The position numbers were made by a program, and so were the translations under genes. This document shows, in pieces, positions 16,480-25,997 of a stretch of DNA of 64,000 nucleotides (the stretch's first letter is position 1; every line of letters begins with the position of its first letter). Under the pieces are notes generated by a model. It was not told the DNA's origin, made no database searches, and worked only from the letters and a program-made list of their open reading frames with translations. The stretch covers positions 23,028 through 87,027 of the forward strand of contig NZ_BAAAHE010000045.1 of NCBI RefSeq assembly GCF_039525035.1. The letters are read 5' to 3'. This stretch comes from Sporichthya brevicatena (GTDB taxonomy: Bacteria > Actinomycetota > Actinomycetes > Sporichthyales > Sporichthyaceae).

Positions 16480-16924
16480 GGCGGGCTCCTCCTAGTCGAG
16501 CGGCCTTGGTGCCGTCTCGTACAACGATGGTGCCCTAGGGGCCGGATGTCCGTAATGGTCCTACCGGATCATTTTGGAGCAAGCCGACCGGCCAGGGACC
16601 AGGTCAACCGAACGGACGATGCCTTTTTCCGATCGTCGGCACGCCTTCTGCAGCCCTATCCGGTAGGACCCGGCCTGCGCGCTGATGTGCCTGATCAGAG
16701 ATTACCTTTGGTATGTCGCTGGTCAACCAGCATGGCCGTAGTCGGGACCACTCACCAACGAATGGTCAATTATTTCTTTTGCGCCATCCGGTGGAGACAA
16801 CGCGGGCAGGGACTGAAGAAGCCGTCCAAATCGCCGCGCCCGAGGTGGGGAAACCGGCCGCCGCATTCACCGCTCCGGCCGTACCCTGAACGGCGCAAAG
16901 GCGCCTCAGAGGAAGGTTCCGGCC
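16480..16924. promoter_or_regulatory. bldC / valine dehydrogenase divergent regulatory region
   Basis: This 445-bp gap has no gene. Its middle (about 16540-16800) is clearly more AT-rich than the coding DNA, with tracts such as CAATTATTTCTTTTGCG. It contains a 13-bp inverted repeat with arms 88 nt apart (16557-16569 and 16658-16670). A -10 candidate for the dehydrogenase is TACCCT at 16882-16887, followed by a leader of about 30 nt with AGAGGAAGG. I see no small ORF or RNA fold I trust. Confidence 0.55.
16557..16670. repeat. Long-spaced 13-bp perfect inverted repeat
   Basis: GGTCCTACCGGAT at 16557-16569 and ATCCGGTAGGACC at 16658-16670 are exact reverse complements. They lie in the unusually long bldC upstream region. 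The 88-nt spacing is too wide for one compact operator and better fits two sites of one regulator or DNA looping. Confidence 0.75.
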
Positions 16925-18040
16925 GTGAAGGAAACTCCGAGCTCGGGATTGGGCACGGGGTTGTTCAGCGGGCTCGGACATCCGGACACCGGGCACGAGC
17001 AGGTCGTTTTCTGCCAGGACCCGGACAGCGGGCTGGCCGCGATTGTCGCGATCTACTCCACCTCACTGGGGCCCGCCCTCGGCGGGACGCGGTTCTTCCC
17101 GTACCCGAGCACCGAGGCCGCGCTGGCGGACGTGCTGAACCTGTCCCGGGCGATGGCCTACAAGAACGCGCTGGCCGGCCTCGACCACGGCGGCGGCAAG
17201 GCCGTCATCCTCGGCGACCCGACCCGGGACAAGTCCGAGGCCCTGCTCCGCGCGTACGGGCGTTTCGTGGCCTCCCTCGGCGGGCGGTACGTCACCGCCT
17301 GCGACGTCGGCACCTACCCGCCGGACATGGACCTGGTCGCCCGGGAGTGTCGCTTCGCGACCGGCCGCTCCCCCGAGCACGGCGGCGCCGGCGACTCCTC
17401 GATCCTGACCGCCTGGGGCGTCTACCAGGCCATGCGCGCCTGCGCGGAGCACGCGTGGGGCGACCCGAGCCTCGGCGGCCGGCGCGTCGGCGTCGCCGGC
17501 GTCGGCAAGGTCGGCCGGCACCTGGTCGACCACCTGGCGGCCGAGGGCGCGGACATCCTGGTCACGGACGTGTCCGGCGCGGCGCTGGCCCGCGTCCAGG
17601 CCGACCACCCGGAGGTCCGGATCGTCGCCGACACCGACACGCTCATCCGCTCCGACCTGGACGTCTACGCCCCCTGCGCCCTCGGCGGGGCGCTGAACGA
17701 CGAGACCGTCCCGGCCCTGAGCGCCCGCGTCGTCTGCGGCGGGGCCAACAACCAGCTCGCGCACCCCGGCGTCGAGAAGGCCCTGCAGGACCGCGGGGTG
17801 CTCTACGCCCCGGACTACCTGGTCAACGCCGGGGGCGTCATCCAGGTCGCGGACGAGCTCGACGGCTTCAACTTCGAGCGCGCGAAGGCCCGCGCCGGTG
17901 CGATCTACGACACCACGAAGCGCGTGTTCGCCCTGGCCGAGGCCGAGGGTGTGCCGCCTGCGGTGGCCGCGGACCGCCTGGCCGAGGCGCGGATGCGCTC
18001 CGTCGGACGCCTGCGGGGGATCCTGCTTCCGGGGACGTGA
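16925..18040 (+). CDS. vdh: Valine dehydrogenase (Leu/Glu/Phe/Val dehydrogenase family)
   Basis: A 371-residue amino-acid dehydrogenase that oxidatively deaminates branched-chain amino acids, mainly valine, to 2-keto acids using NAD. In actinomycetes this feeds branched acyl-CoA precursors for fatty acids and polyketides. Visible motifs are LGGTRFFPY, the catalytic-lysine segment [13 protein letters not shown], the [10 protein letters not shown] substrate region, the Rossmann motif [12 protein letters not shown] and [14 protein letters not shown] 16925 has AGAGGAAGG upstream. It is divergent from bldC and precedes DUF3073 and purM, a neighbourhood also known from streptomycetes. Leucine or phenylalanine specificity cannot be excluded. 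Confidence 0.92.
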   Translation: MKETPSSGLGTGLFSGLGHPDTGHEQVVFCQDPDSGLAAIVAIYSTSLGPALGGTRFFPYPSTEAALADVLNLSRAMAYKNALAGLDHGGGKAVILGDPTRDKSEALLRAYGRFVASLGGRYVTACDVGTYPPDMDLVARECRFATGRSPEHGGAGDSSILTAWGVYQAMRACAEHAWGDPSLGGRRVGVAGVGKVGRHLVDHLAAEGADILVTDVSGAALARVQADHPEVRIVADTDTLIRSDLDVYAPCALGGALNDETVPALSARVVCGGANNQLAHPGVEKALQDRGVLYAPDYLVNAGGVIQVADELDGFNFERAKARAGAIYDTTKRVFALAEAEGVPPAVAADRLAEARMRSVGRLRGILLPGT

Positions 18041-18151
18041 CCGGGTCGCCGTGTCGCGCGGCGGTTCCACCAGGTACCGTGGGCACCGGAATCGAGCCAA
18101 GAACTGACGCGCCGCACGGGGCCTTAGCCCCTGCACAGAGGGGGTCGAGCC

Positions 18152-18349
18152 ATGGGGCGCGGCCGAGCCAAGGCCAAGCAGACGAAGGTCGCCCGCGAGC
18201 TGAAGTACAGCACCGGCGGGACGGACCTCGAGCGGCTGCGTGCCGAACTCGTGGGCAGCGGCAACGCCCAGGAGAACGACGCCGTCGCGGACGACGAGGA
18301 CGACCCCTACGCCGCGTACGTCGACCCGGACGAGGACGACGACCGCTAG
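18152..18349 (+). CDS. DUF3073 small acidic protein
   Basis: A 65-residue actinobacterial DUF3073 protein. The N-terminus MGRGRAKAKQTKVARELKY is strongly basic and the C-terminus is strongly acidic (DDEDDPYAAYVDPDEDDD). The central motif is STGGTDLERLRAEL. The split charge suggests nucleic-acid or ribosome contact, but no function is established. The ATG is preceded by GAGGGGG. It ends 39 nt from the convergent purM stop. Confidence 0.92.
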   Translation: MGRGRAKAKQTKVARELKYSTGGTDLERLRAELVGSGNAQENDAVADDEDDPYAAYVDPDEDDDR

Positions 18350-18388
18350 GTCCGTCCCCGGGTCTGTCCCGGTCCCCCGCGGACCGTC

Positions 18389-19483
18389 CTAGGGCCCGTG
18401 CGACCCGTGCAGGGTCGCCCGACCGGTCCCGGGCGTGATCTCGCCGAGCACCCACGCCGGGAGCCCGCGCGCCGCCAGGCGGGCGAGCACGGCGTCGGCG
18501 TCCGTCGGCGCGACGACGGCGACCATGCCGACGCCCATGTTCAGCGTGCGCTCCAGCTCGAGCTGGGCGACGCCGCCGAGCTCGCCGATCAGGGCGAAGA
18601 TCGCCGGCGGGGTCCAGGTCGTGCGGTCGAGCGCGGCGTCGACGCTCGCCGGGAGCACCCGCTCCAGGTTCGCCGCGAGCCCGCCGCCGGTGACGTGGCA
18701 CAGCGCGTGGACCTCGAGCTTCGGGCCCGCGGCGGAGCCGCGGAGCAGGTCCAGGCAGTCGAGCGAGTAGATCCGGGTCGGCTCGAGCAGCTCCTCGCCG
18801 AGCGTCCGGCCGAGCTCCGGGACGTCGCGGTGGACGTCCCAGCCGGCGGTCGCGAAAAAGACGTGGCGGGCGAGCGAGTACCCGTTGGAGTGCAGGCCCG
18901 ACGCGGCCATGGCGATGACGACGTCCCCGGCGCGGACGCGGTCGGCACCGATCAGGTCCGGCTCGTCGACGACGCCCGTGCCGGCGCCGGCGATGTCGTA
19001 CTCGTCGGGCCCGAGCAGGCCGGGGTGCTCCGCGGTCTCGCCGCCGACCAGCGCGCAGCCGGCGCGGCGGCAGCCCTCGGCGATGCCGGAGACGATCGCG
19101 GCGATCCGCTCCGGGACGACCTTGCCGCAGGCGATGTAGTCGGTCATGAACAGCGGCTCGGCGCCGCAGACGACGAGGTCGTCCATGACCATCGCGACCA
19201 GGTCGATGCCCACGGTGTCGTGGACGTCCATCCGCTGCGCGATCGCGACCTTCGTGCCGACGCCGTCGGTGGCGCTGGCGAGCAGCGGCGCGGTCATGTT
19301 CTTGAGCGCGTCGGCCCGAAACAGGCCGGCGAACCCGCCGAGCCCGCCGAAGACCTCGGGCCGGCCGGCGCGGGCCACGGAGGCCTTCATCAGCTCGACC
19401 GCGCGGTCGCCGGCCTCGATGTCGACACCGGCCGCCGCGTACGTGGCGCCCCCGGTCCGCTCGCTCACGGGTGCCTCGCTCAC
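18389..19483 (-). CDS. purM: Phosphoribosylformylglycinamidine cyclo-ligase (AIR synthetase)
   Basis: A 364-residue enzyme for the fifth step of purine synthesis, the ATP-dependent closure of FGAM to AIR. Family motifs are SATDGVGTKVAIAQ, DLVAMVMDDLVVCGAEPLFMTDYIA, the glycine loop ALVGGETAEHPG and HVTGGGLAANLERVLP. GTG 19483 is chosen because it overlaps the purF stop by 4 bp; a second in-frame GTG at 19468 is possible. It is the last gene of the purF-purM pair. Confidence 0.95.
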   Translation of the reverse strand: MSEAPVSERTGGATYAAAGVDIEAGDRAVELMKASVARAGRPEVFGGLGGFAGLFRADALKNMTAPLLASATDGVGTKVAIAQRMDVHDTVGIDLVAMVMDDLVVCGAEPLFMTDYIACGKVVPERIAAIVSGIAEGCRRAGCALVGGETAEHPGLLGPDEYDIAGAGTGVVDEPDLIGADRVRAGDVVIAMAASGLHSNGYSLARHVFFATAGWDVHRDVPELGRTLGEELLEPTRIYSLDCLDLLRGSAAGPKLEVHALCHVTGGGLAANLERVLPASVDAALDRTTWTPPAIFALIGELGGVAQLELERTLNMGVGMVAVVAPTDADAVLARLAARGLPAWVLGEITPGTGRATLHGSHGP

Positions 19484-21003
19484 GGGTTGGACGTCGTCGT
19501 GATGCTGTGCGTCGGCGTCTGGATGGCCGGGGTGGCCGTCTCCAGCACGTGCTTGCCGAGCAGTTCGGGATCCGGCAGCTCGACCGGGTACTGACCGGTG
19601 AAGCAGGCCGAGCACAGGCGCTCCGGCGCGATGGTGGTCGCGGCGTAGAGCCCGTCGAGGGAGATGTAGGCGAGCGAGTCGGCGCCGACCGAGGCGCAGA
19701 TCTCCTCGGTCGAGAGGCCGTTGGCGATCAGCTCCGCGCGGGTGGCGAAGTCGATGCCGTAGAAGCACGGCCACTTCACCGGCGGGGACGAGATGCGGAT
19801 GTGCACCTCGCGGGCGCCGGCCTCGCGGAGCATCCGCACGAGCGCGCGCTGGGTGTTGCCGCGCACGATCGAGTCGTCGACGACAACGAGGCGCTTGCCC
19901 TCGATGACCTCGCGCAGCGGGTTGAGCTTGAGCCGGATACCCAGCTGACGGATCGTCTGCGAGGGCTGGATGAACGTGCGCCCCACGTAGGAGTTCTTCA
20001 CGAGCCCCTGGCCGTAGGGGATGCCGCTCTCCTGCGCGAAGCCGATCGCGGCGGGGGTGCCGGACTCGGGCGTCGCGATGACCAGGTCGGCCTCGACGGG
20101 GGCCTCCCGGGCCAGCTGGCGACCCATCTCCAGGCGCGAGGCGTTGACGTTGCGGCCCGCGATCTCGGTGTCGGGACGGGCCAGGTAGACGTACTCGAAG
20201 ACGCAGCCCTTGGGGTCGGCCTGGGCGAAGTGCTGGCTGCGCAGGCCGGCCTCGTCGATCGCGATCAGCTCGCCCGGCTCGATCTCGCGGACCCGCGCGG
20301 CGCCGACGATGTCCAGCGCGGCGGTCTCGGACGCGACGACCCAGCCCCGCTCGAGGCGGCCGAGCACCAGCGGGCGGATGCCCTGCGGGTCGCGGGCGGC
20401 GTAGAGCGTCGACTCGTCCATGAACACGAACGAGAACGCGCCGCGCAGCTGCGGCAGCAGGTCCATGGCCGCGGCCTCGAGCGACCGGCTCGGGTGCGAG
20501 GCGAGGAGCTCGGTGACGAGGTCGGTGTCCGACGACGCCGCCTGACCGCCCTGGCGGCGGACGCGCTCGCGGTCGAGGTTGCACTGGTTCGCGACCAGCT
20601 CGGCGAGGTCACCGGTGTTGGTGAGGTTGCCGTTGTGCGCGACGGCGGCCGAGCCCGTCGGCGTCGAACGGAACGTCGGCTGGGCGTTCTCCCACGTCGG
20701 CGAGCCGGTCGTGGAGTAACGCGTGTGGCCGATCGCGATGTGGCCGATCAGCGAGTTGAGCGTCGACTCGTCGAAGACCTGGGGCACGAGGCCCATGTCC
20801 TTGTAGACGACCACCGACTGTCCGTCGCCCACCGCAATGCCGGCCGACTCCTGGCCGCGGTGCTGGAGGGCGTAGAGACCGAAGTAGGTGAGCTTCGCCA
20901 CCTCTTCGCCGGGGGCCCAGACTCCGAAGACACCGCACGCGTCCTGCGGGCCTTTTTCGAAGGGGTCAAGATCGGTCGAGAGCTTGCCGTCGCCTCGGGG
21001 CAC
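19480..21003 (-). CDS. purF: Amidophosphoribosyltransferase
   Basis: A 507-residue enzyme for the first committed step of purine synthesis, transferring glutamine ammonia to PRPP. The N-terminal nucleophile is C23 in DACGVFGV after a 22-residue propeptide, so processing is expected as in the Bacillus-type enzyme. Glutaminase motifs are YALQHRGQESAGIA and GHTRYSTTGSPTWENAQP. The PRPP loop is VVVDDSIVRGNTQ. Late cysteines (KWPCFYG, LCSACF) fit the Fe-S cluster ligands of that type. GTG 21003 is used: it matches known starts (PRGDG) and has a leaderless -10 box. An in-frame GTG at 21027 lies inside the preceding gene. Confidence 0.96.
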   Translation of the reverse strand: MPRGDGKLSTDLDPFEKGPQDACGVFGVWAPGEEVAKLTYFGLYALQHRGQESAGIAVGDGQSVVVYKDMGLVPQVFDESTLNSLIGHIAIGHTRYSTTGSPTWENAQPTFRSTPTGSAAVAHNGNLTNTGDLAELVANQCNLDRERVRRQGGQAASSDTDLVTELLASHPSRSLEAAAMDLLPQLRGAFSFVFMDESTLYAARDPQGIRPLVLGRLERGWVVASETAALDIVGAARVREIEPGELIAIDEAGLRSQHFAQADPKGCVFEYVYLARPDTEIAGRNVNASRLEMGRQLAREAPVEADLVIATPESGTPAAIGFAQESGIPYGQGLVKNSYVGRTFIQPSQTIRQLGIRLKLNPLREVIEGKRLVVVDDSIVRGNTQRALVRMLREAGAREVHIRISSPPVKWPCFYGIDFATRAELIANGLSTEEICASVGADSLAYISLDGLYAATTIAPERLCSACFTGQYPVELPDPELLGKHVLETATPAIQTPTHSITTTSNP

Positions 21004-21010
21004 GTACTCG

Positions 21011-21016
21011 ATTCTA
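21011..21016 (-). promoter_or_regulatory. Leaderless purF promoter (-10) inside the upstream stop codon
   Basis: On the minus strand TAGAAT is followed by 7 nt and the purF GTG. The TAG of this -10 is also the stop codon of the hydrolase at 21014-21844. There is no ribosome-binding site, so purF-purM probably has its own leaderless transcript. Confidence 0.65.
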
Positions 21017-21844
21017 GGTGCCCGCACCCACCAGGTCGGACGTGGCTTGCAGCACGTGCGGCCAGGCCGACGATCCGGGCGTCACGAGCGTGAAGTGGTC
21101 CTCCCACTCGAGCACCCGCAACTCGGTCGCGTCGCCGGCCTCGCGAGCCGCCGCGGCGTACACCGCGCCGCAGTCCACGGGCACGTGCTCGTCCAGCCCG
21201 CCGTGCAGGCAGATCGTCGGGACGCCGGTCGGCACCAGCCGCGCCGGGTCGGCGACGGCGTAGCGGCCGTCCGGGTCGTCCTCGGGCGCGGCGCCGAGGA
21301 ACGCCTCGACGGCGCCGTCCCCGAGCCCGGCGGCGACGGCCCACTCCAGGTGCGCGACGCCGGCGAGGCAGAGGACCCCGCGGATCGGCGGCGGGGTCGC
21401 GCGGTGCCCGGGTGCCTCCGCGGGCAGGCGGTGCCGGCTCGCGGCCCACAGGGCGAGGTGCCCGCCGGCGGAGTGGCCCATCAGCACGACGCGCTCCGCG
21501 TCGACCAGGCCGGGCTCCAGCTCGGTCAGCAGCTCGGGCAGGACGTCGAGCGCGGCGGCGACGTCGAGCAGCGTCTCCGGGTAGCCGCCGCCCCCGCCGA
21601 CGCGGCGGTACTCGATCGCGGCGACGACGTAGCCGTGCCCGGCCAGAGCGGCGCACTGCGGGGCCGTGTGGCCGCGGTCGTACTGCTCGCGCCAGAACCC
21701 GCCGTGGATCACCACGACCAGCGGGCGGCCGCCCGCGTCCGGGGGTGCGAGCACCTCGACGACGTGGTCACGGTGGCGGCCGTAGCGCACCTGCTCGTGC
21801 CGCAGCCCCTCCGCCGCGGCGGCGGACCGAAACTCCGGATGCAT
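21014..21844 (-). CDS. Alpha/beta hydrolase (kynurenine formamidase/esterase-like)
   Basis: A 276-residue alpha/beta hydrolase of the HGG-type esterase or arylformamidase group. The oxyanion motif is VVVIHGGFWREQYDRGH, the nucleophile elbow is LMGHSAGGHLALW, and the acid and base are in LHGGLDEHVPVD and EWEDHFTLV. No signal peptide is seen, so it is cytoplasmic. It lies between purL and purF in a purine cluster, but nothing in its sequence suggests a purine role. ATG 21844 is the first start that begins the domain. The substrate is unknown. Confidence 0.88.
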   Translation of the reverse strand: MHPEFRSAAAAEGLRHEQVRYGRHRDHVVEVLAPPDAGGRPLVVVIHGGFWREQYDRGHTAPQCAALAGHGYVVAAIEYRRVGGGGGYPETLLDVAAALDVLPELLTELEPGLVDAERVVLMGHSAGGHLALWAASRHRLPAEAPGHRATPPPIRGVLCLAGVAHLEWAVAAGLGDGAVEAFLGAAPEDDPDGRYAVADPARLVPTGVPTICLHGGLDEHVPVDCGAVYAAAAREAGDATELRVLEWEDHFTLVTPGSSAWPHVLQATSDLVGAGT

Positions 21845-21916
21845 GCCGCGGAGCCTCCCACGGCAACCGGGTGCATCCCATTGACTGCGTTTCGTGTCGG
21901 CCGTTGCACTACGGCC

Positions 21917-22291
21917 ATGCGCACCCCTCTGCTCGTCACCGTCGTCGGCGCGACCCTGCTCGCGGGTCTCGCCGACCCGGCGGCCGCCGACAGCCGCGGC
22001 CGCATCAAGCTCTGCGTCACCGGCGGCGGCCCGCTCGGCGTCTTCGCCGACGGCCCCGACCTCCGCACCGCGACGCTGACGAACAAGTGCAAGGGCTTCC
22101 TGGTCCGCCCCGGCCAGTACTACGTCGGGATCCAGGGCTACGCGGTCCCGGACAACTGCTCCTCCAACGGCGCCACCGTCCGCCGCGGCAAGTACAGCTA
22201 CCGCGCCCCGGAGACCCTCCTCACCACCGTCGAGCCGGCGAAGACCACGAAGATCACCTTCGCCCTCGACTGCTCCCTCCCGACCCGCTGA
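21917..22291 (+). CDS. Small secreted four-cysteine protein
   Basis: A 124-residue protein with a Sec signal peptide (MRTPLLVTVVGATLLAGLADPAAA, cleavage near residue 24). The mature part has four cysteines (in KLCVTG, NKCKGF, DNCSSN and LDCSLP), probably two disulfides, and many glycines and basic residues. I do not recognise a family. It is divergent from the hydrolase and ends just before the paired family B repeats. Confidence 0.7.
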   Translation: MRTPLLVTVVGATLLAGLADPAAADSRGRIKLCVTGGGPLGVFADGPDLRTATLTNKCKGFLVRPGQYYVGIQGYAVPDNCSSNGATVRRGKYSYRAPETLLTTVEPAKTTKITFALDCSLPTR

Positions 22292-22302
22292 CCCCCACCC
22301 AC

Positions 22303-22357
22303 TGGAGATGACATCTCCACCGAGAAGGGCCCGATCCCGTGGAGATGACATCTCCAC
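22303..22357. repeat. Family B dyad repeat pair (copies B1, B2)
   Basis: Two dyads, TGGAGAT-GAC-ATCTCCA at 22303-22319 and GTGGAGAT-GAC-ATCTCCAC at 22339-22357. Their centres are 37 bp apart. They sit between the convergent secreted-protein gene and the SCP-like gene. The same pair with the same spacing occurs at 28463-28524. They may act as terminators or protein-binding sites. Confidence 0.85.
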
Positions 22358-22375
22358 TGCCGGGGGCGGGGAGGG

Positions 22376-22729
22376 TCAGAGCAGGGCGGAGATGTCGGCG
22401 CGGTCGCCGCTCGCGTAGAGGGCGCCGGAGTCGACCGCGGCGTCCCAGGTGAGCCGCTTGGTGACCAGGGCGAGCCAGGTCGCGGGGTCGGTCTCGACCA
22501 CGTTGGGCGGGGTGCCGCGACGGTGCCGGACGCCGGGGACGCACTGGACCGCCCCGACCGGGGGGACGCGCACCTCGACCGCGGAACCGGGGTGCCGCTC
22601 GGCGAGCTCGGCCAGGGTGTGCCGGACCGCGGTCGTGACGACCTCGCGCGTGACGCCGTCGGGGTCGGCCGCCCACGCGGCGAGGGCGGCCCGGCCCTCG
22701 GCCGGGTCCACGCGTCGACGCGGAGGCAT
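22376..22729 (-). CDS. Sterol-carrier-like (bacterial SCP) protein
   Basis: A 117-residue protein matching the sterol-carrier-type domain found near purL in actinomycetes. The diagnostic stretch is VGAVQCVPGVRHRRGTPPNVVETDPATWLALVTKRLTWDAAVDSGALYASGDRADIS. This is the ligand-pocket half of SCP2-like domains. Compared with longer family members it lacks an N-terminal DinB/maleylpyruvate isomerase-like domain. It starts 12 nt after purL and should be co-transcribed. The ligand is unknown. Confidence 0.85.
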   Translation of the reverse strand: MPPRRRVDPAEGRAALAAWAADPDGVTREVVTTAVRHTLAELAERHPGSAVEVRVPPVGAVQCVPGVRHRRGTPPNVVETDPATWLALVTKRLTWDAAVDSGALYASGDRADISALL

Positions 22730-22741
22730 GACGGGCGGAGC

Positions 22742-24991
22742 TCAGGCCAGGGCGGCCGGGAGCGTCGCGGTGTGGGCCTCGCGCAGGTCGGACAGCGAGA
22801 TCTCGATGTCCGCGTTGATCCGCAGCGAGCCACCGCCGACCGTGCCGATCTCCGCCACCGTGACGCCGTGCATCTCGGCGAACGCCTCGACCGCGTAGCG
22901 GTGCTGGGCGGGCACGGAGACGATCGCGCGGGCGGCGGACTCGCTGAACAGCGCGACGAACGCGTCCAGGCCGGTCGGGAGCTCGACGCGGGCGCCGATT
23001 CCGTTGGCCAGGCAGCACTCGACGAGACCCTGGGCGAGCCCGCCCTCGGAGAGGTCGTGGGCGGAGGAGAACACGCCCTGCTCGGCGCCCTCCACGAGCA
23101 CGGCGGCGAGGGAGCGCTCGGCCTCGAGGTCGACCATCGGCGGCGTGCCGCCGAGGTGCCCGTGGACGACGTGCGCCCACTCCGACCCGTCGAGCTCCTC
23201 GCGGGTGTCGCCCAGCAGCAGGATCGTGTCGCCGTCGTTCACGAAGCCCATCGGCACGCGGGTGCGGACGTCGGGCAGCACGCCGAGCACGCCGACGACC
23301 GGCGTCGGGAGGATCGCGGTCTCGCCGGTCTGGTTGTAGAAGGAGACGTTGCCGCCGGTGACCGGGACCTCGAGCTCGAGACAGCCGTCGGCCAGGCCGC
23401 GGACGGCCTCGGCGAACTGCCACATGACGCCCGGGTCCTCGGGCGAGCCGAAGTTCAGGCAGTCGGTGACCGCGAGCGGCCGTGCGCCCTTGGCGGCGAC
23501 GTTGCGGTACGCCTCGGCCAGCGCCAGCTGCGCACCCGCGTACGGGTCGAGCCGCGCGAACCGGCCGTTGCAGTCGGTGGAGACGGCGACGCCGAGACCG
23601 GACTCCTCGTCGACGCGCACGACACCGGCGTCGTCGGGCATCGCGAGCACGGTGTTGCCGAGGACGTAGCGGTCGTACTGCGAGGTGATCCAGCTCTTGT
23701 CACAGAGGTTCGGCGAACCGGCCAGGCGCAAAATCGTCGCGCGCAGCTCGGCCGCGGTCGCGGGGCGCGGCAGACGTGACGCCGTGTCAGCCTGCAGCGC
23801 GTCCTGGTCCGCCGGACGCTCGTAGGGGCGCTCGTAGACCGGGCCCTCGTGCGCGACCGTCCGCGGCGGGACGTCGACGACGGTCTCGCCGCGCCACTCG
23901 ACGGTGAGCCGGCCGGAGTCGTTGACCTCGCCGATCACGACGGCCTCGACGTCCCACTTCGAGCAGATCTCGAGGAACGCGTCGACCTTGCTCGGCTCGA
24001 CGATCGCGCACATGCGCTCCTGCGACTCGCTCATGAGGATCTCCTCCGGAGCGAGCGTCGAGTCACGCAGCGGGACACGGTCGAGCACGACGTGCATGCC
24101 GCCGGCGCCGGCCGAGGAGAGTTCGGTCGTCGCGCAGGACAGCCCGGCGCCGCCGAGGTCCTGGATGCCGACGACGAGGTCCGCGGCGAAGATCTCCAGA
24201 CAGCACTCGATGAGCACCTTCTCGGCGAACGGGTCGCCGACCTGGACGCTCGGGCGCTTGCTCGGACCCTCGGCGTCGAAGGTCTCGGACGCGAGCACGG
24301 AGACCCCGCCGATGCCGTCGCCGCCGGTGCGGGCGCCGAACAGGATGACCTGGTTGCCGGGGCCGGAGGCCTTGGCGAGCTTGATGTCGTCGTGCTTCAT
24401 CACGCCCACGCAGAGGGCGTTCACGAGCGGGTTGCCGAGATAGGTCGGGTCGAAGACGACCTCGCCGCCGATGTTCGGCAGGCCGAGGCAGTTGCCGTAA
24501 CCACCGATGCCGGCGACGACGCCGGGCAGGACGCGGCGGGTGTCCTCGGCGTCGAGCGGGCCGAAGCGCAGCGGGTCCATGACCGCGACCGGGCGGGCAC
24601 CCATCGTGAGGATGTCGCGCACGATGCCGCCGATGCCGGTGGCCGCGCCCTGGTAGGGCTCGACGTAGCTCGGGTGGTTGTGCGACTCGACCTTGAACGT
24701 GACCGCGTAGCCGTCACCGATGTCGACGACGCCGGCGTTCTCGCCCATGCCGACCATGAGGACGTCGGTCTGCGGGGCCTTCTCGCCGAACTGGCGCAGG
24801 TGCACCTTCGAGGACTTGTAGGAGCAGTGCTCGCTCCACATCACCGAGTACATCGCCAGCTCGCAGCTGGTGGGCCGGCGGCCGAGGATCTCGCGGATCC
24901 GGGCGTACTCGTCGGGCTTGAGGCCGAGGTCGGCGTAGGGCTGGGTGACGTCGGGCGTCGTCTCGGCGGACTTGACGGTGTCCAGGCTCAC
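22742..24991 (-). CDS. purL: Phosphoribosylformylglycinamidine synthase, large subunit
   Basis: A 749-residue small-type PurL that works with PurQ and PurS to make FGAM from FGAR and glutamine. Motifs are [66 protein letters not shown] and [13 protein letters not shown] late motifs ([14 protein letters not shown]). The length is normal for the three-subunit form. GTG 24991 overlaps the purQ stop by 4 bp. Confidence 0.97.
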   Translation of the reverse strand: MSLDTVKSAETTPDVTQPYADLGLKPDEYARIREILGRRPTSCELAMYSVMWSEHCSYKSSKVHLRQFGEKAPQTDVLMVGMGENAGVVDIGDGYAVTFKVESHNHPSYVEPYQGAATGIGGIVRDILTMGARPVAVMDPLRFGPLDAEDTRRVLPGVVAGIGGYGNCLGLPNIGGEVVFDPTYLGNPLVNALCVGVMKHDDIKLAKASGPGNQVILFGARTGGDGIGGVSVLASETFDAEGPSKRPSVQVGDPFAEKVLIECCLEIFAADLVVGIQDLGGAGLSCATTELSSAGAGGMHVVLDRVPLRDSTLAPEEILMSESQERMCAIVEPSKVDAFLEICSKWDVEAVVIGEVNDSGRLTVEWRGETVVDVPPRTVAHEGPVYERPYERPADQDALQADTASRLPRPATAAELRATILRLAGSPNLCDKSWITSQYDRYVLGNTVLAMPDDAGVVRVDEESGLGVAVSTDCNGRFARLDPYAGAQLALAEAYRNVAAKGARPLAVTDCLNFGSPEDPGVMWQFAEAVRGLADGCLELEVPVTGGNVSFYNQTGETAILPTPVVGVLGVLPDVRTRVPMGFVNDGDTILLLGDTREELDGSEWAHVVHGHLGGTPPMVDLEAERSLAAVLVEGAEQGVFSSAHDLSEGGLAQGLVECCLANGIGARVELPTGLDAFVALFSESAARAIVSVPAQHRYAVEAFAEMHGVTVAEIGTVGGGSLRINADIEISLSDLREAHTATLPAALA

Positions 24992-25686
24992 GCGGAGCTC
25001 CCGGACATCGCCGGGGTCAGCAGGCTGTTCAGCAGCGAGGTGAACAGCACCAGGCCGTCCACGCTCGGGCCGGTCAGGGTGCTGATCGCGTGCTCCGGGT
25101 GCGGCATCAGGCCCACGACGTTGCCGGCTTCGTTGCGGATGCCGGCGATGTCGTTGCGCGAGCCGTTCGGGTTGCCGTTGATGTAGCGAAAGACGATGCG
25201 GTCGAGGGTCTCGAGCCACTCGAGCGTCTCGGGGTCGGCGATGTAGCCGCCCTCGCCGTTCTTCACCGGGACGAGGATTTCCTGACCCATCCTCAGATCA
25301 CGGGTCCAGGGGGTGTCGACGTTCTCGACACGCAGCCACTGGTCGCGGCAGACGAAGTGCTGGTTGTCGTTGCGGACCAGCGCGCCCGGCAGCAGGTGCG
25401 ACTCGCAGAGGACCTGGAAGCCGTTGCAGATCCCGAGAACCGGCAGGCCCTTGTTCGCCGCGGCGATGATCGACTCCATCACCGGCGAGAACCGGGCGAT
25501 GGCCCCGCAGCGGAGGTAGTCGCCGTAGGAGAACCCGCCGGGGAGCACGACGCCGTCGACGCCCTGCAGGTCGGTGTCCCGGTGCCAGAGCCGGACGGGC
25601 TCGGCGCCGGCGGCGCGGACGGCGCGCGCGGCGTCCCCGTCGTCCAGCGAGCCGGGGAACGTGACGACGCCGACGCGGGCGGTCAT
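24988..25686 (-). CDS. purQ: Phosphoribosylformylglycinamidine synthase, glutaminase subunit
   Basis: A 232-residue class I glutamine amidotransferase supplying ammonia to PurL. The nucleophile is in [12 protein letters not shown], the oxyanion region is [13 protein letters not shown], and the His-Glu pair is in LMPHPEHAI. The start and stop overlap purS and purL by 4 bp each, giving strict translational coupling of purS-purQ-purL. Confidence 0.97.
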   Translation of the reverse strand: MTARVGVVTFPGSLDDGDAARAVRAAGAEPVRLWHRDTDLQGVDGVVLPGGFSYGDYLRCGAIARFSPVMESIIAAANKGLPVLGICNGFQVLCESHLLPGALVRNDNQHFVCRDQWLRVENVDTPWTRDLRMGQEILVPVKNGEGGYIADPETLEWLETLDRIVFRYINGNPNGSRNDIAGIRNEAGNVVGLMPHPEHAISTLTGPSVDGLVLFTSLLNSLLTPAMSGSSA

Positions 25687-25928
25687 GACTCCACCCGGAC
25701 CGTGTACTCCTCGATCACCGTGTTGGCGAGGAGGGTCTCGGCCATCTGCTCGACCTTGGCGAGGGCGGCTTCGTCGAGCTCACCCTCCACCTCGACCTCG
25801 AAACGCTTGCCCTGCCGGACGCCGGACACCGTCTCGAACCCCATCCGGCCCAGGGCTTTCTGGATCGCCTGGCCCTGCGGGTCGAGAATCTCCGGCTTCG
25901 GCATGACGTCGACCACAACGCGGGCCAC
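25683..25928 (-). CDS. purS: Phosphoribosylformylglycinamidine synthase, PurS subunit
   Basis: An 81-residue PurS that bridges PurL and PurQ. It shows the family pattern [19 protein letters not shown], then [13 protein letters not shown] and ending [12 protein letters not shown] 25928 has GAGGAG about 5 nt upstream. A -10 box lies at 25966-25971. Confidence 0.97.
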   Translation of the reverse strand: MARVVVDVMPKPEILDPQGQAIQKALGRMGFETVSGVRQGKRFEVEVEGELDEAALAKVEQMAETLLANTVIEEYTVRVES

Positions 25929-25965
25929 GAACGCTCCTCATGAAGTCCTGCGGAAGGATGGGGTC

Positions 25966-25971
25966 AGGCTA
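25966..25971 (-). promoter_or_regulatory. Putative -10 of the purS-purQ-purL operon
   Basis: TAGCCT on the minus strand, giving a leader of about 30 nt with the GAGGAG site before purS. No clear -35 or purine riboswitch fold is seen in the 69-bp gap shared with galE. Confidence 0.5.
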
Positions 25972-25997
25972 CCTGTCCGGCGGAAACGGGGATCGAC

